NCBI GenBank assembly: GCA_963779095.1
Contig: CAVZWU010000010.1
Coordinates: 81,842 to 145,841, forward strand
Length of the DNA stretch: 64,000 nucleotides
Source: Roseiarcus sp963779095
Lineage (GTDB): Bacteria; Pseudomonadota; Alphaproteobacteria; Rhizobiales; Beijerinckiaceae
Reading direction: 5' to 3'
Shown: one piece after another, positions 45,224 through 54,824 of the stretch
Numbering within the stretch: position 1 is the stretch's first letter
How the letters are laid out: each line of letters starts with the position of its first letter
Program-made: the position numbers and the translations under genes
The notes under the pieces: model-generated
What the model saw: only the letters and a program-made list of their open reading frames with translations
Databases searched by the model: none
What the model was told of the DNA's origin: nothing

Positions 45224-46168
45224 ATGCGCGTGGTGGCGTGTGCGGAGGTACTGGTTGAGAAGGCGCCGTTGCGTCGCCGCTTCGCATTCGCCGTCATAGG
45301 GTCCATGACGCTGGGATTGGCCCCGGCTCTTGCTTTCGACGGGACGACCGCGAACCCGTCGGAGAAGATTCCGAAGAACTTCACCAATCCTCAGCAGGCG
45401 CTGCGCGCCGGCGTTGATGACTTGAAGGCGGGGGACGCCGACGCGTCGGTCGCCGCTCTCACTTACGCAGCGGACGGCGGGCAGGATCTTGCGCGCTGGA
45501 AACTGGGCCAGATGTATGCGGATGGCCAGGGCGTGCAGCGCGATGACGTGAAGGCCTACCACTACTTCAACGAGCTGGTCGAAGACTACGACGAGGATCA
45601 GCCCGATCGACGGAACTTGAGCGCGATCTCCAACGCCTTCGTTGCGGTCGGCGTCTATTGCCTGAACGGAATACCGAACAGTGACGTTCGACCCGATCCG
45701 CGGCGGGCGCACGAACTGTTCCAGTACGCCGCGACGATCTTCGGCGACCCGAACGCGCAGTATAATCTCGCCCACATGTACCTGGTCGGTGCAGGCGGCG
45801 TCGCCAAGGACAATATCGCCGCCGTTCGCTGGCTGGCGGTGGCGGCCCAGAAGGGTCATGCCCCCTCGCAGGCTTTGCTTGGACATATGCTCTTTACCGG
45901 CGACGGCGTGCCGCATCAGCGCTCCCGCGGTTTGATGTGGCTCGAGGTCGCCAACGACGCCTCGGCGAACTCGAAGGAGGCCTGGATCCGCGAGCTGTAC
46001 CAGCACGATTTCGAGCTCGCGAGCGACAACGACCGGCAGACTGCCGCGGCCCTGCACGACGCGCGCGCCAAGGGGTCGCCGCCGCCGGCTCCGGTCAGAG
46101 ACCTCGTCAAGAATTTCCTCAAGCCGTTCGGCGCTCTCGCTGGGTCCGTTGCGCCGCCGGCGCGGTGA
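45224..46168 (+). CDS. exoR: ExoR-like periplasmic regulator with Sel1 repeats
   Basis: About 314 residues. It has an N-terminal signal (RRRFAFAVIGSMTLGLAPALAFDG) and at least four Sel1/TPR-like repeats, e.g. ARWKLGQMYADGQGVQRDDVKAYHYF, AQYNLAHMYLVGAGGVAKDNIAAVRWLAVAAQKGH and SQALLGHMLFTGDGVP. In Sinorhizobium, ExoR binds the sensor ExoS in the periplasm and holds down exopolysaccharide synthesis. The repeat order, including the central GVYCLNGIPNSDVRPDPRRAHELFQYAATIFG, matches ExoR. ExoS/ChvI are not in the window. A surface-polysaccharide acyltransferase gene lies downstream. Confidence 0.82.
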   Translation: MRVVACAEVLVEKAPLRRRFAFAVIGSMTLGLAPALAFDGTTANPSEKIPKNFTNPQQALRAGVDDLKAGDADASVAALTYAADGGQDLARWKLGQMYADGQGVQRDDVKAYHYFNELVEDYDEDQPDRRNLSAISNAFVAVGVYCLNGIPNSDVRPDPRRAHELFQYAATIFGDPNAQYNLAHMYLVGAGGVAKDNIAAVRWLAVAAQKGHAPSQALLGHMLFTGDGVPHQRSRGLMWLEVANDASANSKEAWIRELYQHDFELASDNDRQTAAALHDARAKGSPPPAPVRDLVKNFLKPFGALAGSVAPPAR

Positions 46169-46417
46169 GCGAGGGTCCGCGCGCAATTCGCGCCCTTAAT
46201 CGCAAGCAAAACCAGAATCCCGAGCCGGGACCGGATGGACGGTCGCGATCGCGCCGGGCCGCCTTCGCGCCCTCATGGCTGGATCTCAACCCGAGGATTG
46301 CGGCGCGGCCGCCCGAAGAACCGCCGCATGACAGACGCGCCGGGATGGGGTAGGCGGCTGCGGTCACAATTCCTATGCGGTCGCGGGTCGCCTGCTTGCA
46401 ACGGAGATGCGCTCGGA

Positions 46418-46555
46418 ATGGTTCAATTCGGCCTCCGGTTCCTCAAAGGCCCCTGGGCGACTGCGGCCCTCGTCTGCCTTGCGGCGCTGGTCGTTCTGTT
46501 CGCGCTGGCCGGGCAGACGGCCAACGCCCCGTTCGTCTATACCGCGCCGAAATGA
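46418..46555 (+). CDS. Small single-span membrane protein
   Basis: 45 residues: a short amphipathic start (MVQFGLRFLKGPW), one membrane helix (TAALVCLAALVVLFALAG) and a short tail. Its TGA (46553-46555) overlaps the ATG of the acyltransferase (ATGA), so it is probably translated with it. Its small size makes it easy to miss; no known family. Confidence 0.5.
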   Translation: MVQFGLRFLKGPWATAALVCLAALVVLFALAGQTANAPFVYTAPK

Positions 46556-47830
46556 AGCGCCGCGCCGCGCTCGACTTCCTGCGTGGAGCGGCGGCGTTCG
46601 CGGTCGCGATTCCTCATTATCTGACCGCCAACGCCCCGTTTCAGCCGTTCGCTGAAGCGTTCGCGATCGCCGGCGTCGAAGTCTTTTTCGTCCTCAGCGG
46701 CTTCGTGCTCGCGCCCCAGATCGTCGACTGGGTGGTCGCGAAGCCATGGCGCAATCTCGGCGTGTTTCTCGTCCGACGCTGGATGCGAACCATCCCGCCC
46801 TATGTCGTCGCGCTCATCGTCATTGCGGTCCTGACAGGCAACCTGATGACCGCGGACTTTGTCCGCTATCTCTTCTACGTAGAGAACCTTTTTTCCTCCG
46901 CCAACCACGTCGACTTCTATCCGGTCGCCTGGAGTCTCGCGGTCGAGGAATGGTTCTATCTGCTGTTTGCGCCGGCCCTGTTTCTTGTCGCAACGCTCTT
47001 CGGAAGACACGACCGGCGGCTCGAGGCGATGTTCGCAGTCCTGGTCATTCTGGTTGTTGCGGCGCTGCGGTTCTCGATCGCGCCGCACGACTGGGACCTG
47101 AATGTCCGGCGGGTGACGCTTTTTCGCATCGACTCGATCGTCTGGGGCTTTTTGCTCTATCTCGCGCTTGAGCGCAGTCCGCCGATCGCTTTGGACGACG
47201 CCTCGGGCCGGGCGCGTCTGGGCCTATTGCTCGCGCTGCTCGGCGTTGCGATTCCCGTTGAGCTCGCCGTCGCCATCATGGCCGTCGAGGGCGCCGCCTC
47301 GGCTCAGCTTGCGTTTCCTTATGTCTCGGCGGCGTTCGGCATGATCGCGGTCGGCGCGCTGTGGCGGGCCGAGGGCCTCTTCCGCAATCGTCTCGTCAGG
47401 GGTGCGAGCTTCTTTCTCGGCCGCGTCTCCTACTCGGTCTATCTCTTCCACCTCATCGTCATCATGGCGCTGAAGCCGATGCTCGCGACCGCGCCGCTCT
47501 CGCTGCAACTGACAATCTACGTGCTCGCGACCCTTGCGCTGTCGACGATCTTCTTCGCCGGATTCGAGCGGCCGATCCTGGCGGCGCGGCCCTATTACGG
47601 GGTGGCGCGTCGCGGGGCCGCGGCGATTGTCGCCCCGCAAGGCGAGCCATGGCCCTTGCGTCCCTGGCTTCTCACCGTTGTGCTTGCCGTTGCGGCGCTT
47701 GCCTGCGGGGTGTTCGCCCGCAACGCCTTCATGGCCGACAAGCCCTATGCGTTCTATCCGCTTCTTGTCGCGACCGCGCTTCTTCGTCCTTGCGCTCGCG
47801 GAGCTGAGCGCGTCCCCATTCAATGGGCGC
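46552..47830 (+). CDS. Acyltransferase-3 family membrane protein, frameshifted at the 3' end
   Basis: About 420 residues with ten or more membrane segments. It begins RRAALDFLRGAAAFAVAIPHY, where the His is the catalytic residue of the family, and has GVEVFFVLSGFVLAPQI, RRWMRTIPPY, YPVAWSLAVEEWFYLLFAPAL and FFLGRVSYSVYLFHLIVIM. It acetylates or acylates surface sugars from the inner membrane. An extra base near 47783 changes the frame after YPLLVATALL; the next frame gives FVLALAELSASPFNG before the SGNH gene. The true 3' end is therefore uncertain, and it may continue into the SGNH domain. Confidence 0.8.
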
Positions 47831-48992
47831 GCTCGCCGTCGCGGCGCGCGCCTTCCTCTTGTTCGCGCTGGCGCTGCCGCTCGCCGACGGTCTCTACCGC
47901 CGCTCGACCGGATTGCCGCTGGTCGCGACCGTCGCGGCTCCGACCTATTCCTATCGCGCCGCGCACGCCAATCCGGCGGCGTTCGCCACCTGGTGGTTCT
48001 ACTATCTCCACGAATGGATCCGGGAGGACGGGATCAGGGCGGCGATCGACGCTCCGGACCCGCAGAAGAAGCTGCCCTTCGTCCTCGTTCCCGGCAGTTC
48101 GGGGCGCATGTTCGACACGACGATCCGCATCAACAATCTCGGCTTTCGCGGACCCGACATGCCGCGCGACAAGGGCGACGCCTTCCGCATTGTGGCGCTC
48201 GGCGAATCCCAGACCTTCGGGCCGACGCTGCGCGACGGCGAGAAGCCCTGGCCCGAACTGCTGCAGGACCTGTTCGACCGCCACGCCTCATGCGGTCGCC
48301 GGATCGAGGTTCTCAACGCCGGAACCGAGGCCTATACGCTCGAGGACAATCTCGAGCGCATGCGCCGCGACATTCTGCCGCTGAAGCCCGATCTGATCGT
48401 CAGCACGCACGGAATGAACGGCTTCCTGCCGTTCGGCTTGAGACGCGTCCCGGAGCCTAAGGAGCCGGGCGTAAGGCCCCGCGCCTCGGCGCTGATCGCC
48501 CGCGCCGCGCTAACGATCGAGCGCTCGGCCCACGATTGGCGCGATCGGAATTCGGCTCACGCGCAGCTGCCGGCGCTCGCGCCGATGACCGACGCGGAAC
48601 TCATGAAGACCCGATACGCGGAAGACTATCGCAAGCTCATCGCGCTTGCGCGCGCGGGCGGCGCGGACATCGCGCTCGCCGATTCGACCATGGCGGTCAA
48701 CGAGCAGAGCCCGCGCAAGGTCAAGGATTTCTACGGCGCGGTGTTCAAGCCGATCGACGACATCATCGCCGCCAACGCCGCCCACAATCGGATGGTCAAG
48801 CTCATCGCCGGCGAGGAGGGCGCGCCACTGATCGACATGGCCGCGGGCGTCGATGGGCAATGGGACGACGACCTCTATCTCGACATCGTCCACTTCACCG
48901 AACGGGGCGACGAAAAGGTCGCCGCGCTCATGTTCCACGCGCTTCTGCCGATCCTGGCGGAGCGCGAGGGGTTGCGCTGCGAGGTGCGCTGA
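47823..48992 (+). CDS. SGNH/GDSL-hydrolase domain membrane protein
   Basis: 389 residues with an N-terminal membrane segment (ARAFLLFALALPLADGLY) and a periplasmic SGNH domain. The order is IVALGESQTFGP (block I Ser, in GES rather than GDS), RRIEVLNAGTEAYT (block II Gly), STHGMNGFLPF (block III Asn) and LYLDIVHFTERGDEKVAALMF (block V Asp/His). Such domains remove or transfer acetyl groups on polysaccharides. It directly follows the acyltransferase, and in many bacteria the two are one chain. The ATG at 47823 overlaps the end of the acyltransferase reading. Confidence 0.78.
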   Translation: MGALAVAARAFLLFALALPLADGLYRRSTGLPLVATVAAPTYSYRAAHANPAAFATWWFYYLHEWIREDGIRAAIDAPDPQKKLPFVLVPGSSGRMFDTTIRINNLGFRGPDMPRDKGDAFRIVALGESQTFGPTLRDGEKPWPELLQDLFDRHASCGRRIEVLNAGTEAYTLEDNLERMRRDILPLKPDLIVSTHGMNGFLPFGLRRVPEPKEPGVRPRASALIARAALTIERSAHDWRDRNSAHAQLPALAPMTDAELMKTRYAEDYRKLIALARAGGADIALADSTMAVNEQSPRKVKDFYGAVFKPIDDIIAANAAHNRMVKLIAGEEGAPLIDMAAGVDGQWDDDLYLDIVHFTERGDEKVAALMFHALLPILAEREGLRCEVR

Positions 48993-49038
48993 GCGGCGAT
49001 TCGCCTCGCGCGTCCAGGGTTGCTACCGCGTATCGCTC

Positions 49039-49329
49039 CTAGGCGGGCGCTTTTGAGCGGGGCCGCACGCTCGAATAGTCATGTTCACTTTCGGCCCGCG
49101 ACAGGTCGTAAGCTGTTTGCAGGTTCAGCCAAAAGCGCGGGTCGACGGCGAAGAATTTGCCGAGTCGAATTGCGGTGTCGGCGGACACGTCCCGCCTCTG
49201 GCGAATGATGTCGCTGATGCGATTGGGAGGGACGCCGATGGCCTGAGCCAGTCCGCTCGCCGAGAGGCCGAGAGGCCGGAGGTATTCCTCGGCGAGGACC
49301 TCGCCAGGATGTGTTCGCAGTCGGGGCAC
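49039..49329 (-). CDS. higA: HigA-type antitoxin (XRE family)
   Basis: 97 residues. RTHPGEVLAEEYLRPLGLSASGLAQAIGVPPNRISDIIRQRRDVSADTAIRLGKFFAVDPRFWLNLQTAYDL is the classic HigA helix-turn-helix domain. The GTG start at 49329 has a good AAGGAG six bases upstream; a TTG at 49344 overlapping the higB stop is an alternative. It neutralises HigB and represses the operon. Toxin first, antitoxin second is the usual hig order. Confidence 0.88.
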   Translation of the reverse strand: MPRLRTHPGEVLAEEYLRPLGLSASGLAQAIGVPPNRISDIIRQRRDVSADTAIRLGKFFAVDPRFWLNLQTAYDLSRAESEHDYSSVRPRSKAPA

Positions 49330-49340
49330 GACACGCTCCT

Positions 49341-49622
49341 TCAATGATAGTCGACCACTTCAACCCGGTCCGGGCCAGCTTCGGTCCAGACAAAGCAGAT
49401 GCGCCATTGCTGGTTGACGCGAATGCTGAACTGTCCCGCTCTGTCAGCCTTAAGGGCCTCCAGCCGATTCCCGGGCGGTGACCCTAACGCCGCCAACGTC
49501 GGCGCCGCGTCTAGCATGTCCAGTTTTCGAGCGATTGCCTTCGAGATGACGCGCCAGCGAGCCGGGCAGACGCCTTCCCGGAAAAATCCCTCGGTTTTGC
49601 TGTCCGCAAAGCCAACGATCAC
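49341..49622 (-). CDS. higB: HigB-type toxin (RelE/ParE superfamily)
   Basis: 93 residues of the RelE/ParE mRNA-interferase fold. IVGFADSKTEGFFREG at the N-terminus, then ARKLDMLDAAPTLAALGSPPGNRLEALKADRAGQFSIRVNQQWRICFVWTEAGPDRVEVVDYH, matches the killer-protein family ending in the usual DYH. The start codon is GTG at 49622. Its stop lies next to the higA start region. The promoter ends only about 8 bases upstream, so the message appears leaderless. Confidence 0.9.
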   Translation of the reverse strand: MIVGFADSKTEGFFREGVCPARWRVISKAIARKLDMLDAAPTLAALGSPPGNRLEALKADRAGQFSIRVNQQWRICFVWTEAGPDRVEVVDYH

Positions 49623-49630
49623 TCGGTCTA

Positions 49631-49659
49631 TATATACAATACGTATTGCGTAACCTCAA
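49631..49659 (-). promoter_or_regulatory. higBA promoter with a palindromic operator in the spacer
   Basis: On the minus strand TTGAGG (49659-49654), a 17-base spacer and TATATA (49636-49631) form the promoter. The spacer holds the perfect 12-base palindrome CAATACGTATTG (49637-49648), an ideal site for HigA autorepression. The expected transcript start is at or within a base or two of the higB GTG. Confidence 0.7.
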
Positions 49660-49737
49660 GACAAATCCAGCTCGCTTCCAACCTTCCCCCGCTCGCGCGC
49701 TGTCGGATCGGATCAGACCGGCATAGGATGTGGCGAC

Positions 49738-50638
49738 ATGGAGGAATCGTCCGTGCCGCAAAGCGAAATCGACGCCATTCGCGCTCTGCTCAGCGCCAAG
49801 CCGCGGCCGGTCGGCTGGGCGGAGCGCCGCCGGCGCCTCGACGAGGTCGGGGCCACATGGCCGGTCGCCGAAGACGTCAAGCTCGAGGCGGTCGATCTCG
49901 ACGGCGTGCCCGGAGAATGGTCGATCGTCCCCGGCGCCGACGCCTCCCGTGTGCTGATCTACTTTCATGGCGGAGGCTATTGCTCGGGTTCGATCGTCAG
50001 CCACCGCCGGATGGTGACCGAGGCCGGACGGGCAGGGGGTCTGCGCACGCTGGCGCGTCGGCTACCGCCTCGCCCCCGAGCATCCGTTTCCCGCCGCCCT
50101 CGACGACGCGCTGACGGCGTGGCGGCTGCTGCGCAAGCAGGGTTACCCTGCAAAACAAATCGCGGTCGGCGGCGACAGCGCGGGCGCCAATCTGACGCTT
50201 GCCCTCGCCTTGGAGCTCAAGCGCGCGGGCGAGGGCCTGCCGGGCTGCCTTTGGCTCGTGTCGCCGTGGACCGATCTCGCCATGTCGGGCGCGACGCTTG
50301 AGAGCAAGAGCGCCGACGATCCGCTCATTCATAAGGCGTACCTGGAGGAGCTGGCCGCCGCCTTTGCGCCTCAGGGCATGGACCGCAGGGACCCGCGCCT
50401 CTCGCCTCTCTACGCCAGTCTCGACGGGCTGCCGCCGATCCTGATCCAGGTCGGTTCGGCAGAGACCCTGCTCGACGATTCCGTCCGGGTTGCCGCCGCG
50501 GCCGGCGCGGCCGACGTTCCGGTCACCCTGGAAATCTGGCCGCATATGATCCACGCATGGCCGCTCTGGAACGCGCGGCTCGAGCCCGGCCGGCGCGCGC
50601 TTGCGCACGCGGGCGCGTTCCTGCGCCAGAATCTGTAA
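49738..50638 (+). CDS. Alpha/beta hydrolase, hormone-sensitive-lipase family, one frameshift
   Basis: About 300 residues. The oxyanion-hole motif HGGGYCSGSI, the nucleophile elbow VGGDSAGANLTLALAL, the Asp region SAETLLDDS and the His in HMIHAW are all present in order. YRLAPEHPFPAALDDALTAWRLL is typical of the HSL group. An apparent extra base near 50047 changes the frame between RTLA and VGYRLAPEH. The expected activity is hydrolysis of short-chain esters; the natural substrate is unknown. Confidence 0.87.
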
Positions 50639-50733
50639 GCCCGCCGCACCGTCTGGTTGCGCTTGCCAAAGCGGCTCATTGCGGGCACGCAATTTCCGGC
50701 GCCGGACCGCGTTCCGGACGTTGGGCGGATGAC

Positions 50734-52401
50734 TTGACCACCGAACTGAACGTCGACCCGCAGTCGCCGCCGAGCGCCGAGCTCCCCTCGGGCCTGCTCG
50801 GCAATCGCGCTTTCATGGTCATCCTGGTCGCGACATCGCTCTCGAGCGTCGGGCTTGCGATGTACGACACAGGTTCGGCCTGGCTGATGACCAGCCTCAA
50901 TCCAAGCCCGATCATGGTTTCGGCCGTTCAGGTGGCCACGACCTTGCCGATGTTCCTCTTGACTTTGCCCGCCGGCGCGCTGAGCGATGTGGTGGATCCG
51001 CGCCGGCTCCTGATCGTCGCCGGGGCGGCCGGGGCGGCGGTTTCGATCGCATTTTCGGCTGCGGTCTCGGCTGGGCTGGCGAGCCCGCTTTCGCTGCTCG
51101 CCACCACGTTCCTGTTAGGCATGGGCGGCGCGCTCGCGGCGCCCGCGTGGCTCCTCATCACCCCGATCCTCGTGCCGAGGCCGGAACTCGACAGCGCGAT
51201 CGCAATCGACACCGCGAGCTATAACGTCGCGCGGGCGATCGGTCCGGCGATCGCCGGATATGCGATCGGACGGTTCAGCATAGCCCTTCCGTTCTGGTGC
51301 TGCTGCGTCGGCAATCTCATGCTGCTTGCGGCACTGATCTGGTGGCGGGCGCCGCCGCGGCCGAAGGAAACTCTGCCGGCCGAACGCCTGATCAGCGCCA
51401 TGACCGCGGGCGTGCGTTACGTCCGATACAGCCGCGAAATGGACGCCACGCTCATCCGCGCATTCGCCTTCTTTCCCTTCGCCAGCGCCTACCTGGCCTT
51501 GCTGCCGCTGATCGCTCGCCGCCAGGGGAGCCACGGGGCGGAGGTTTATGGCCAACTGATGGCCGCCATCGGCGTCGGCTCGATCCTGGCCACATTCGCG
51601 CTCGACTGGCTGAAGAAACGGTTCGGCGCGAATGGGCAGGCCGCTCTTGGCGTGTTCGGGACCGTCGTCTCGCTCTTTCTGCTCGCCGCCGCGCGCGGGC
51701 CTCTCATGGCGCTCGCCGCCAGTTTGGTCGCCGGCGCCTCGTCGATCGTCGTTCTGACAACGTTCTTCGTCTCCGCTCAGGTGGCTTTGCCGGAATGGGT
51801 GCGCGGTCGGGGCTTGGCGATTTTCCTCACTGTCTACTTTGGCGCGCTGACGCTCGGCAGCGCCGTATGGGGCGAAGTGGCGGCGCTCAAGGGGGTGCCC
51901 TTCGCCCTCTCATCGGCCGGCATAGGCGCGTTGATCGGCTGGGCGCTCACATGGGGGTGGAAGCTTGAAACGGGAGAAGCGGAGAATCTCAGTCCGTCGA
52001 TGCGCTGGCGCGCCCCCGTCTTCCTCAATCGCTTCGCCGACGATGAGGGACCGATCCTCGCGCTCATCGACTATAGGATCGACCCGTCGGACAGAAGCGC
52101 CTTCCTCGCTCTGATGCAGGACGTCAGCCTCGAGCGGATGCGCGACGGCGCCTATGGGTGGCACATGTTCGACGACCCGGTCGAGCCCGGCAAGATGATC
52201 GAGACCTTCCTCATCCATTCCGCGCTCGAACTCAAATATCGCCAGGCGCGCGTGACCGTCGCCGACCAGATGATGGAGGACAAGGTGAGCCAGCTCCTGA
52301 AGGCGCCCGCCGCCGTCCGCTATCTGGTTGCGCCTCAGCGCGCCCCGCGGTCGTGGAAGCGGAACCGCGCTGCCGAGCAAGGCCGCGAAGAGCCCGCCTA
52401 G
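50734..52401 (+). CDS. MFS transporter with C-terminal DUF894-like domain
   Basis: About 556 residues. Residues 25-410 form a 12-helix major-facilitator domain of the enterobactin-exporter (EntS, MFS_3) type, beginning LLGNRAFMVILVATSLSSVGLAMYDTGSAWLMTSL. A cytoplasmic C-terminal domain of 110 residues has VLNRFADDEGPILALIDYRIDPSDRSAFLALMQDVSLERMRDGAYGWHMFDDPVEPGKMIETFLIHS, a ferredoxin-like (ABM) fold by similarity. The start TTG at 50734 is chosen because no ATG occurs before the first helix; upstream frame is open but not conserved-looking. Substrate unknown. Confidence 0.8.
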   Translation: MTTELNVDPQSPPSAELPSGLLGNRAFMVILVATSLSSVGLAMYDTGSAWLMTSLNPSPIMVSAVQVATTLPMFLLTLPAGALSDVVDPRRLLIVAGAAGAAVSIAFSAAVSAGLASPLSLLATTFLLGMGGALAAPAWLLITPILVPRPELDSAIAIDTASYNVARAIGPAIAGYAIGRFSIALPFWCCCVGNLMLLAALIWWRAPPRPKETLPAERLISAMTAGVRYVRYSREMDATLIRAFAFFPFASAYLALLPLIARRQGSHGAEVYGQLMAAIGVGSILATFALDWLKKRFGANGQAALGVFGTVVSLFLLAAARGPLMALAASLVAGASSIVVLTTFFVSAQVALPEWVRGRGLAIFLTVYFGALTLGSAVWGEVAALKGVPFALSSAGIGALIGWALTWGWKLETGEAENLSPSMRWRAPVFLNRFADDEGPILALIDYRIDPSDRSAFLALMQDVSLERMRDGAYGWHMFDDPVEPGKMIETFLIHSALELKYRQARVTVADQMMEDKVSQLLKAPAAVRYLVAPQRAPRSWKRNRAAEQGREEPA

Positions 52402-52408
52402 ACGCGCC

Positions 52409-52720
52409 CTAATAGTAACGCGGGATCGGACCGTTGTGCGACGTCATTTGGTCCGAGAGATCGAACATCACTTCGTCGACGTAGCACCATCCCCAGCCTT
52501 CCGGCGGATCATAGCCCTCAATGATGGGATGGCGGGTGACCTGAAAATGCTTGGTCGCGTGCTGGTTCGGGGACTGGTCGCAGCATCCGACATGACCGCA
52601 TGTGCGGCAGATGCGCAAATGAACCCACCTGTCGCCGGTCTTCAGGCATTCCTCGCAGCCGAGCGCGCTCGGCGTCACGTCGCGAATGGCGTTCAGATGC
52701 GTGCAAGTCTTCGTCGTCAT
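52409..52720 (-). CDS. UBP-type zinc-finger protein
   Basis: 103 residues consisting almost only of a ubiquitin-protease-type zinc finger. Candidate ligands are Cys6, His8, Cys22, Cys25, Cys38, Cys41, Cys46/47, His54, His58 and His64, in the family order CxH, CxxC, CxxC, GxxGC, H, H, H. In eukaryotes the fold binds the ubiquitin C-terminus; bacterial members have no known partner. It lies 15 bases after the flavoprotein gene on the same strand, so the two are probably co-transcribed and act together. Confidence 0.88.
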   Translation of the reverse strand: MTTKTCTHLNAIRDVTPSALGCEECLKTGDRWVHLRICRTCGHVGCCDQSPNQHATKHFQVTRHPIIEGYDPPEGWGWCYVDEVMFDLSDQMTSHNGPIPRYY

Positions 52721-52735
52721 GGATCGCTCGCAACG

Positions 52736-54413
52736 TTAGAGGTGAGGACCTGCAGAATGCGCGAGCGACTTATGAATCGCCGCCACCACCGCGGCGCCCT
52801 CGCCGATCGCCCCGCCGACCCGCTTGACCGACCCGGACCTCACGTCGCCGACCGCGAACACGCCTGGCACGGACGATTCAAGCGGTGATGGGACGGAGGC
52901 GCCATTCGCCGGTGCCATGCCGGTCGTCACGAAGCCCGCCTTGTCCAGCGCGACGCAGCCCTGCAGCCATTCGGTGGCGGGATCCGCGCCGATGAACAGA
53001 AAGACGTTTCGGGCCGGCGCCTCGGCCTCCTTCCCGACGCGACGGTCGCGCCACCGCACCGCCTCGATGCCGCCGCCGGGCGAACCGATCAGTGCGATGA
53101 TCTCGGTTTCCGTCATGAGCTCGATGTTCGGCGCGGCGGCGATGCGGTCGATCAGGTAGCGCGACATGCTTTCCGCGAGACCCGGCCCCCTGACCATCAT
53201 GCGCACCCTCGAGGCATGGCCGGAAAGAAACACCGCGGCCTGACCGGCCGAATTGCCGCCGCCGACCAGGACGACCTCTTCGCCGGCGCACAGGCGCGCT
53301 TCGATCTGCGACGCCCAGTACCAGACGCCGCGGCCCTCGAACCGGGCGATGTCGGCGAGCGCGGGGCGCCGGTAGCGCGCGCCGCTGGCGACCACGACCG
53401 ACCGGGCGTGAAGGCGCTCGCCGCCCTCGGCCTCCAGGACGAACGCGCCGTCGACGCGGGTGCAGTCGAGCGTTTTGACAGCGACCGGAATCATGACGTC
53501 GGCGCCGAATTTCTGCGCCTGAATGAAGGCGCGGGCGGTCAGCGCCTGGCCGCTGATTCCGGTCGGAAAGCCGAAGTAATTCTCGATCCGGGCGCTGGCT
53601 CCCGCCTGGCCGCCGAAAGCGCGGGCGTCGAGAACCGCAACGGAGAGGCCCTCGGAGCACGCGTAGACGGCGGTCGAGAGGCCCTGCGGGCCCGGCGCCG
53701 ACCACCGCCACGTCGTAGACGAAGTTCGTCCGCCACACAGGCGTCATGCCGATCTGGCGCGCGAGCGCCTGCTCCGAAGGATTGCCGAGCACCGAGCCGT
53801 CGGGACAGACCACCAAAGGCAACCCGCCGGCGAGATCCGCATATCGGCCGATCACCTCTTTGGCTTCGGGGTCCTTGGCCGGATCGAGCAAATGGTTGGG
53901 AATGCCGTTTCTGGCGAGAAAGCCCTCGAGCCGGATCACATCCGCCCCGCCCGGCGCGCCGATGAGGACAGGGCCCGCGAGGCCGGCTTGAAGCAAAGCC
54001 ACCCGGCGAAGAATGAGCGCCCGCATGATGCGCTCGCCGAGCTCGGCTTCGGCGATCAGCAGCGAACGCAGACCTTCGGTCGGAATGAGCAAGGTCTCGA
54101 CGTCGCCCTTCGCCGTGCCGTCCGTGATCGCCGAGCGCCTGGAGAGCTGACCGGCCTCAGCCGTGAATTGACCCGGGCCCTGTTCGACGATCGGAGTCAC
54201 ATGGCCGAGGCCATCGCGCTGGACAATCGACAGGACGCCCTTGAGCACGACAAACATGCCTGGGCTGAGTTTTCCGGCTTCGAACAGCTTCTCCCCGTCC
54301 GAATATTTGCGCGGTGATCCATAGCGCCGCAATCGGTCGATTTCGGGCGCCGTCAATGTAGGAAACGTCTCTTGGTAGCGAGGTCCGTGAGCGGGGTAGA
54401 CAAATTCGTCCAT
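52736..54413 (-). CDS. Cyclic-nucleotide-binding domain fused to a thioredoxin-reductase-like flavoprotein, one frameshift
   Basis: About 558 residues. Residues 1-130 form a cNMP-binding (CRP-like) domain: LRRYGSPRKYSDGEKLFEAGKLSPGMFVVLKGVLSIV. Residues 150-220 resemble a thioredoxin-like domain (LLDPAKDPEAKEVIGRYADLAGGLPLVVCPDGSVLGNPSEQALARQIG). The rest is thioredoxin-reductase-like: FAD motif VAVVGAGPAG, NAD motif VVLVGGGNSAGQAAVFLS and GVFAVGDVR. The redox CxxC of true thioredoxin reductases is absent (WYWASQIEARLC occupies that region). An extra G near 53695 breaks the frame just after GAGPAG. Electron acceptor unknown. Confidence 0.85.
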
Positions 54414-54824
54414 ACATCTCGACCTTTTGCGCGATACACCGAGTGGATTGTCCAGCCCGGTAGCATCGAACTCTCGTCGTGAGGACCCAGGATTGGCGTC
54501 GCCGCGCCGCTGGGGCGGGCGAAGCGATGCGCCTTGTCAGTTCTTTTTTCAAGCCCGGCGGCGAGCGCGCCAGGATGATGCGTCGTGGGTCTAAATTGGG
54601 TCCAATAGCGCGAGGGCGGGAAAACGAGAGAAAAGCGCTTGAATGCCTGGCGGACGGTAATTGGCCGGACCATATGGTCAGCCGGGCGCAGGCAAAGTTC
54701 AGCGCCAACCGACGAACTGCTCTTTGCAGCAGAATCGCGCCGAAGCCGTTAAGGCGCTCATGACGTAGTGACGATTTCTCAAGTCGCCATGTTTCCTATA
54801 TGTCGTGAAGCAAGGGAGGTGGTG
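54414..54824. other. Intergenic region
   Basis: 411 bases between the divergent flavoprotein gene and a small membrane-protein gene. Short frames exist on both strands but none has coding character or known similarity. No clear regulatory motif was recognised. Confidence 0.35.

Noticed and set aside
54353..54763. Two open frames of 94-106 residues on opposite strands
   Set aside because: They overlap each other, have no ribosome site and show no recognisable protein pattern.
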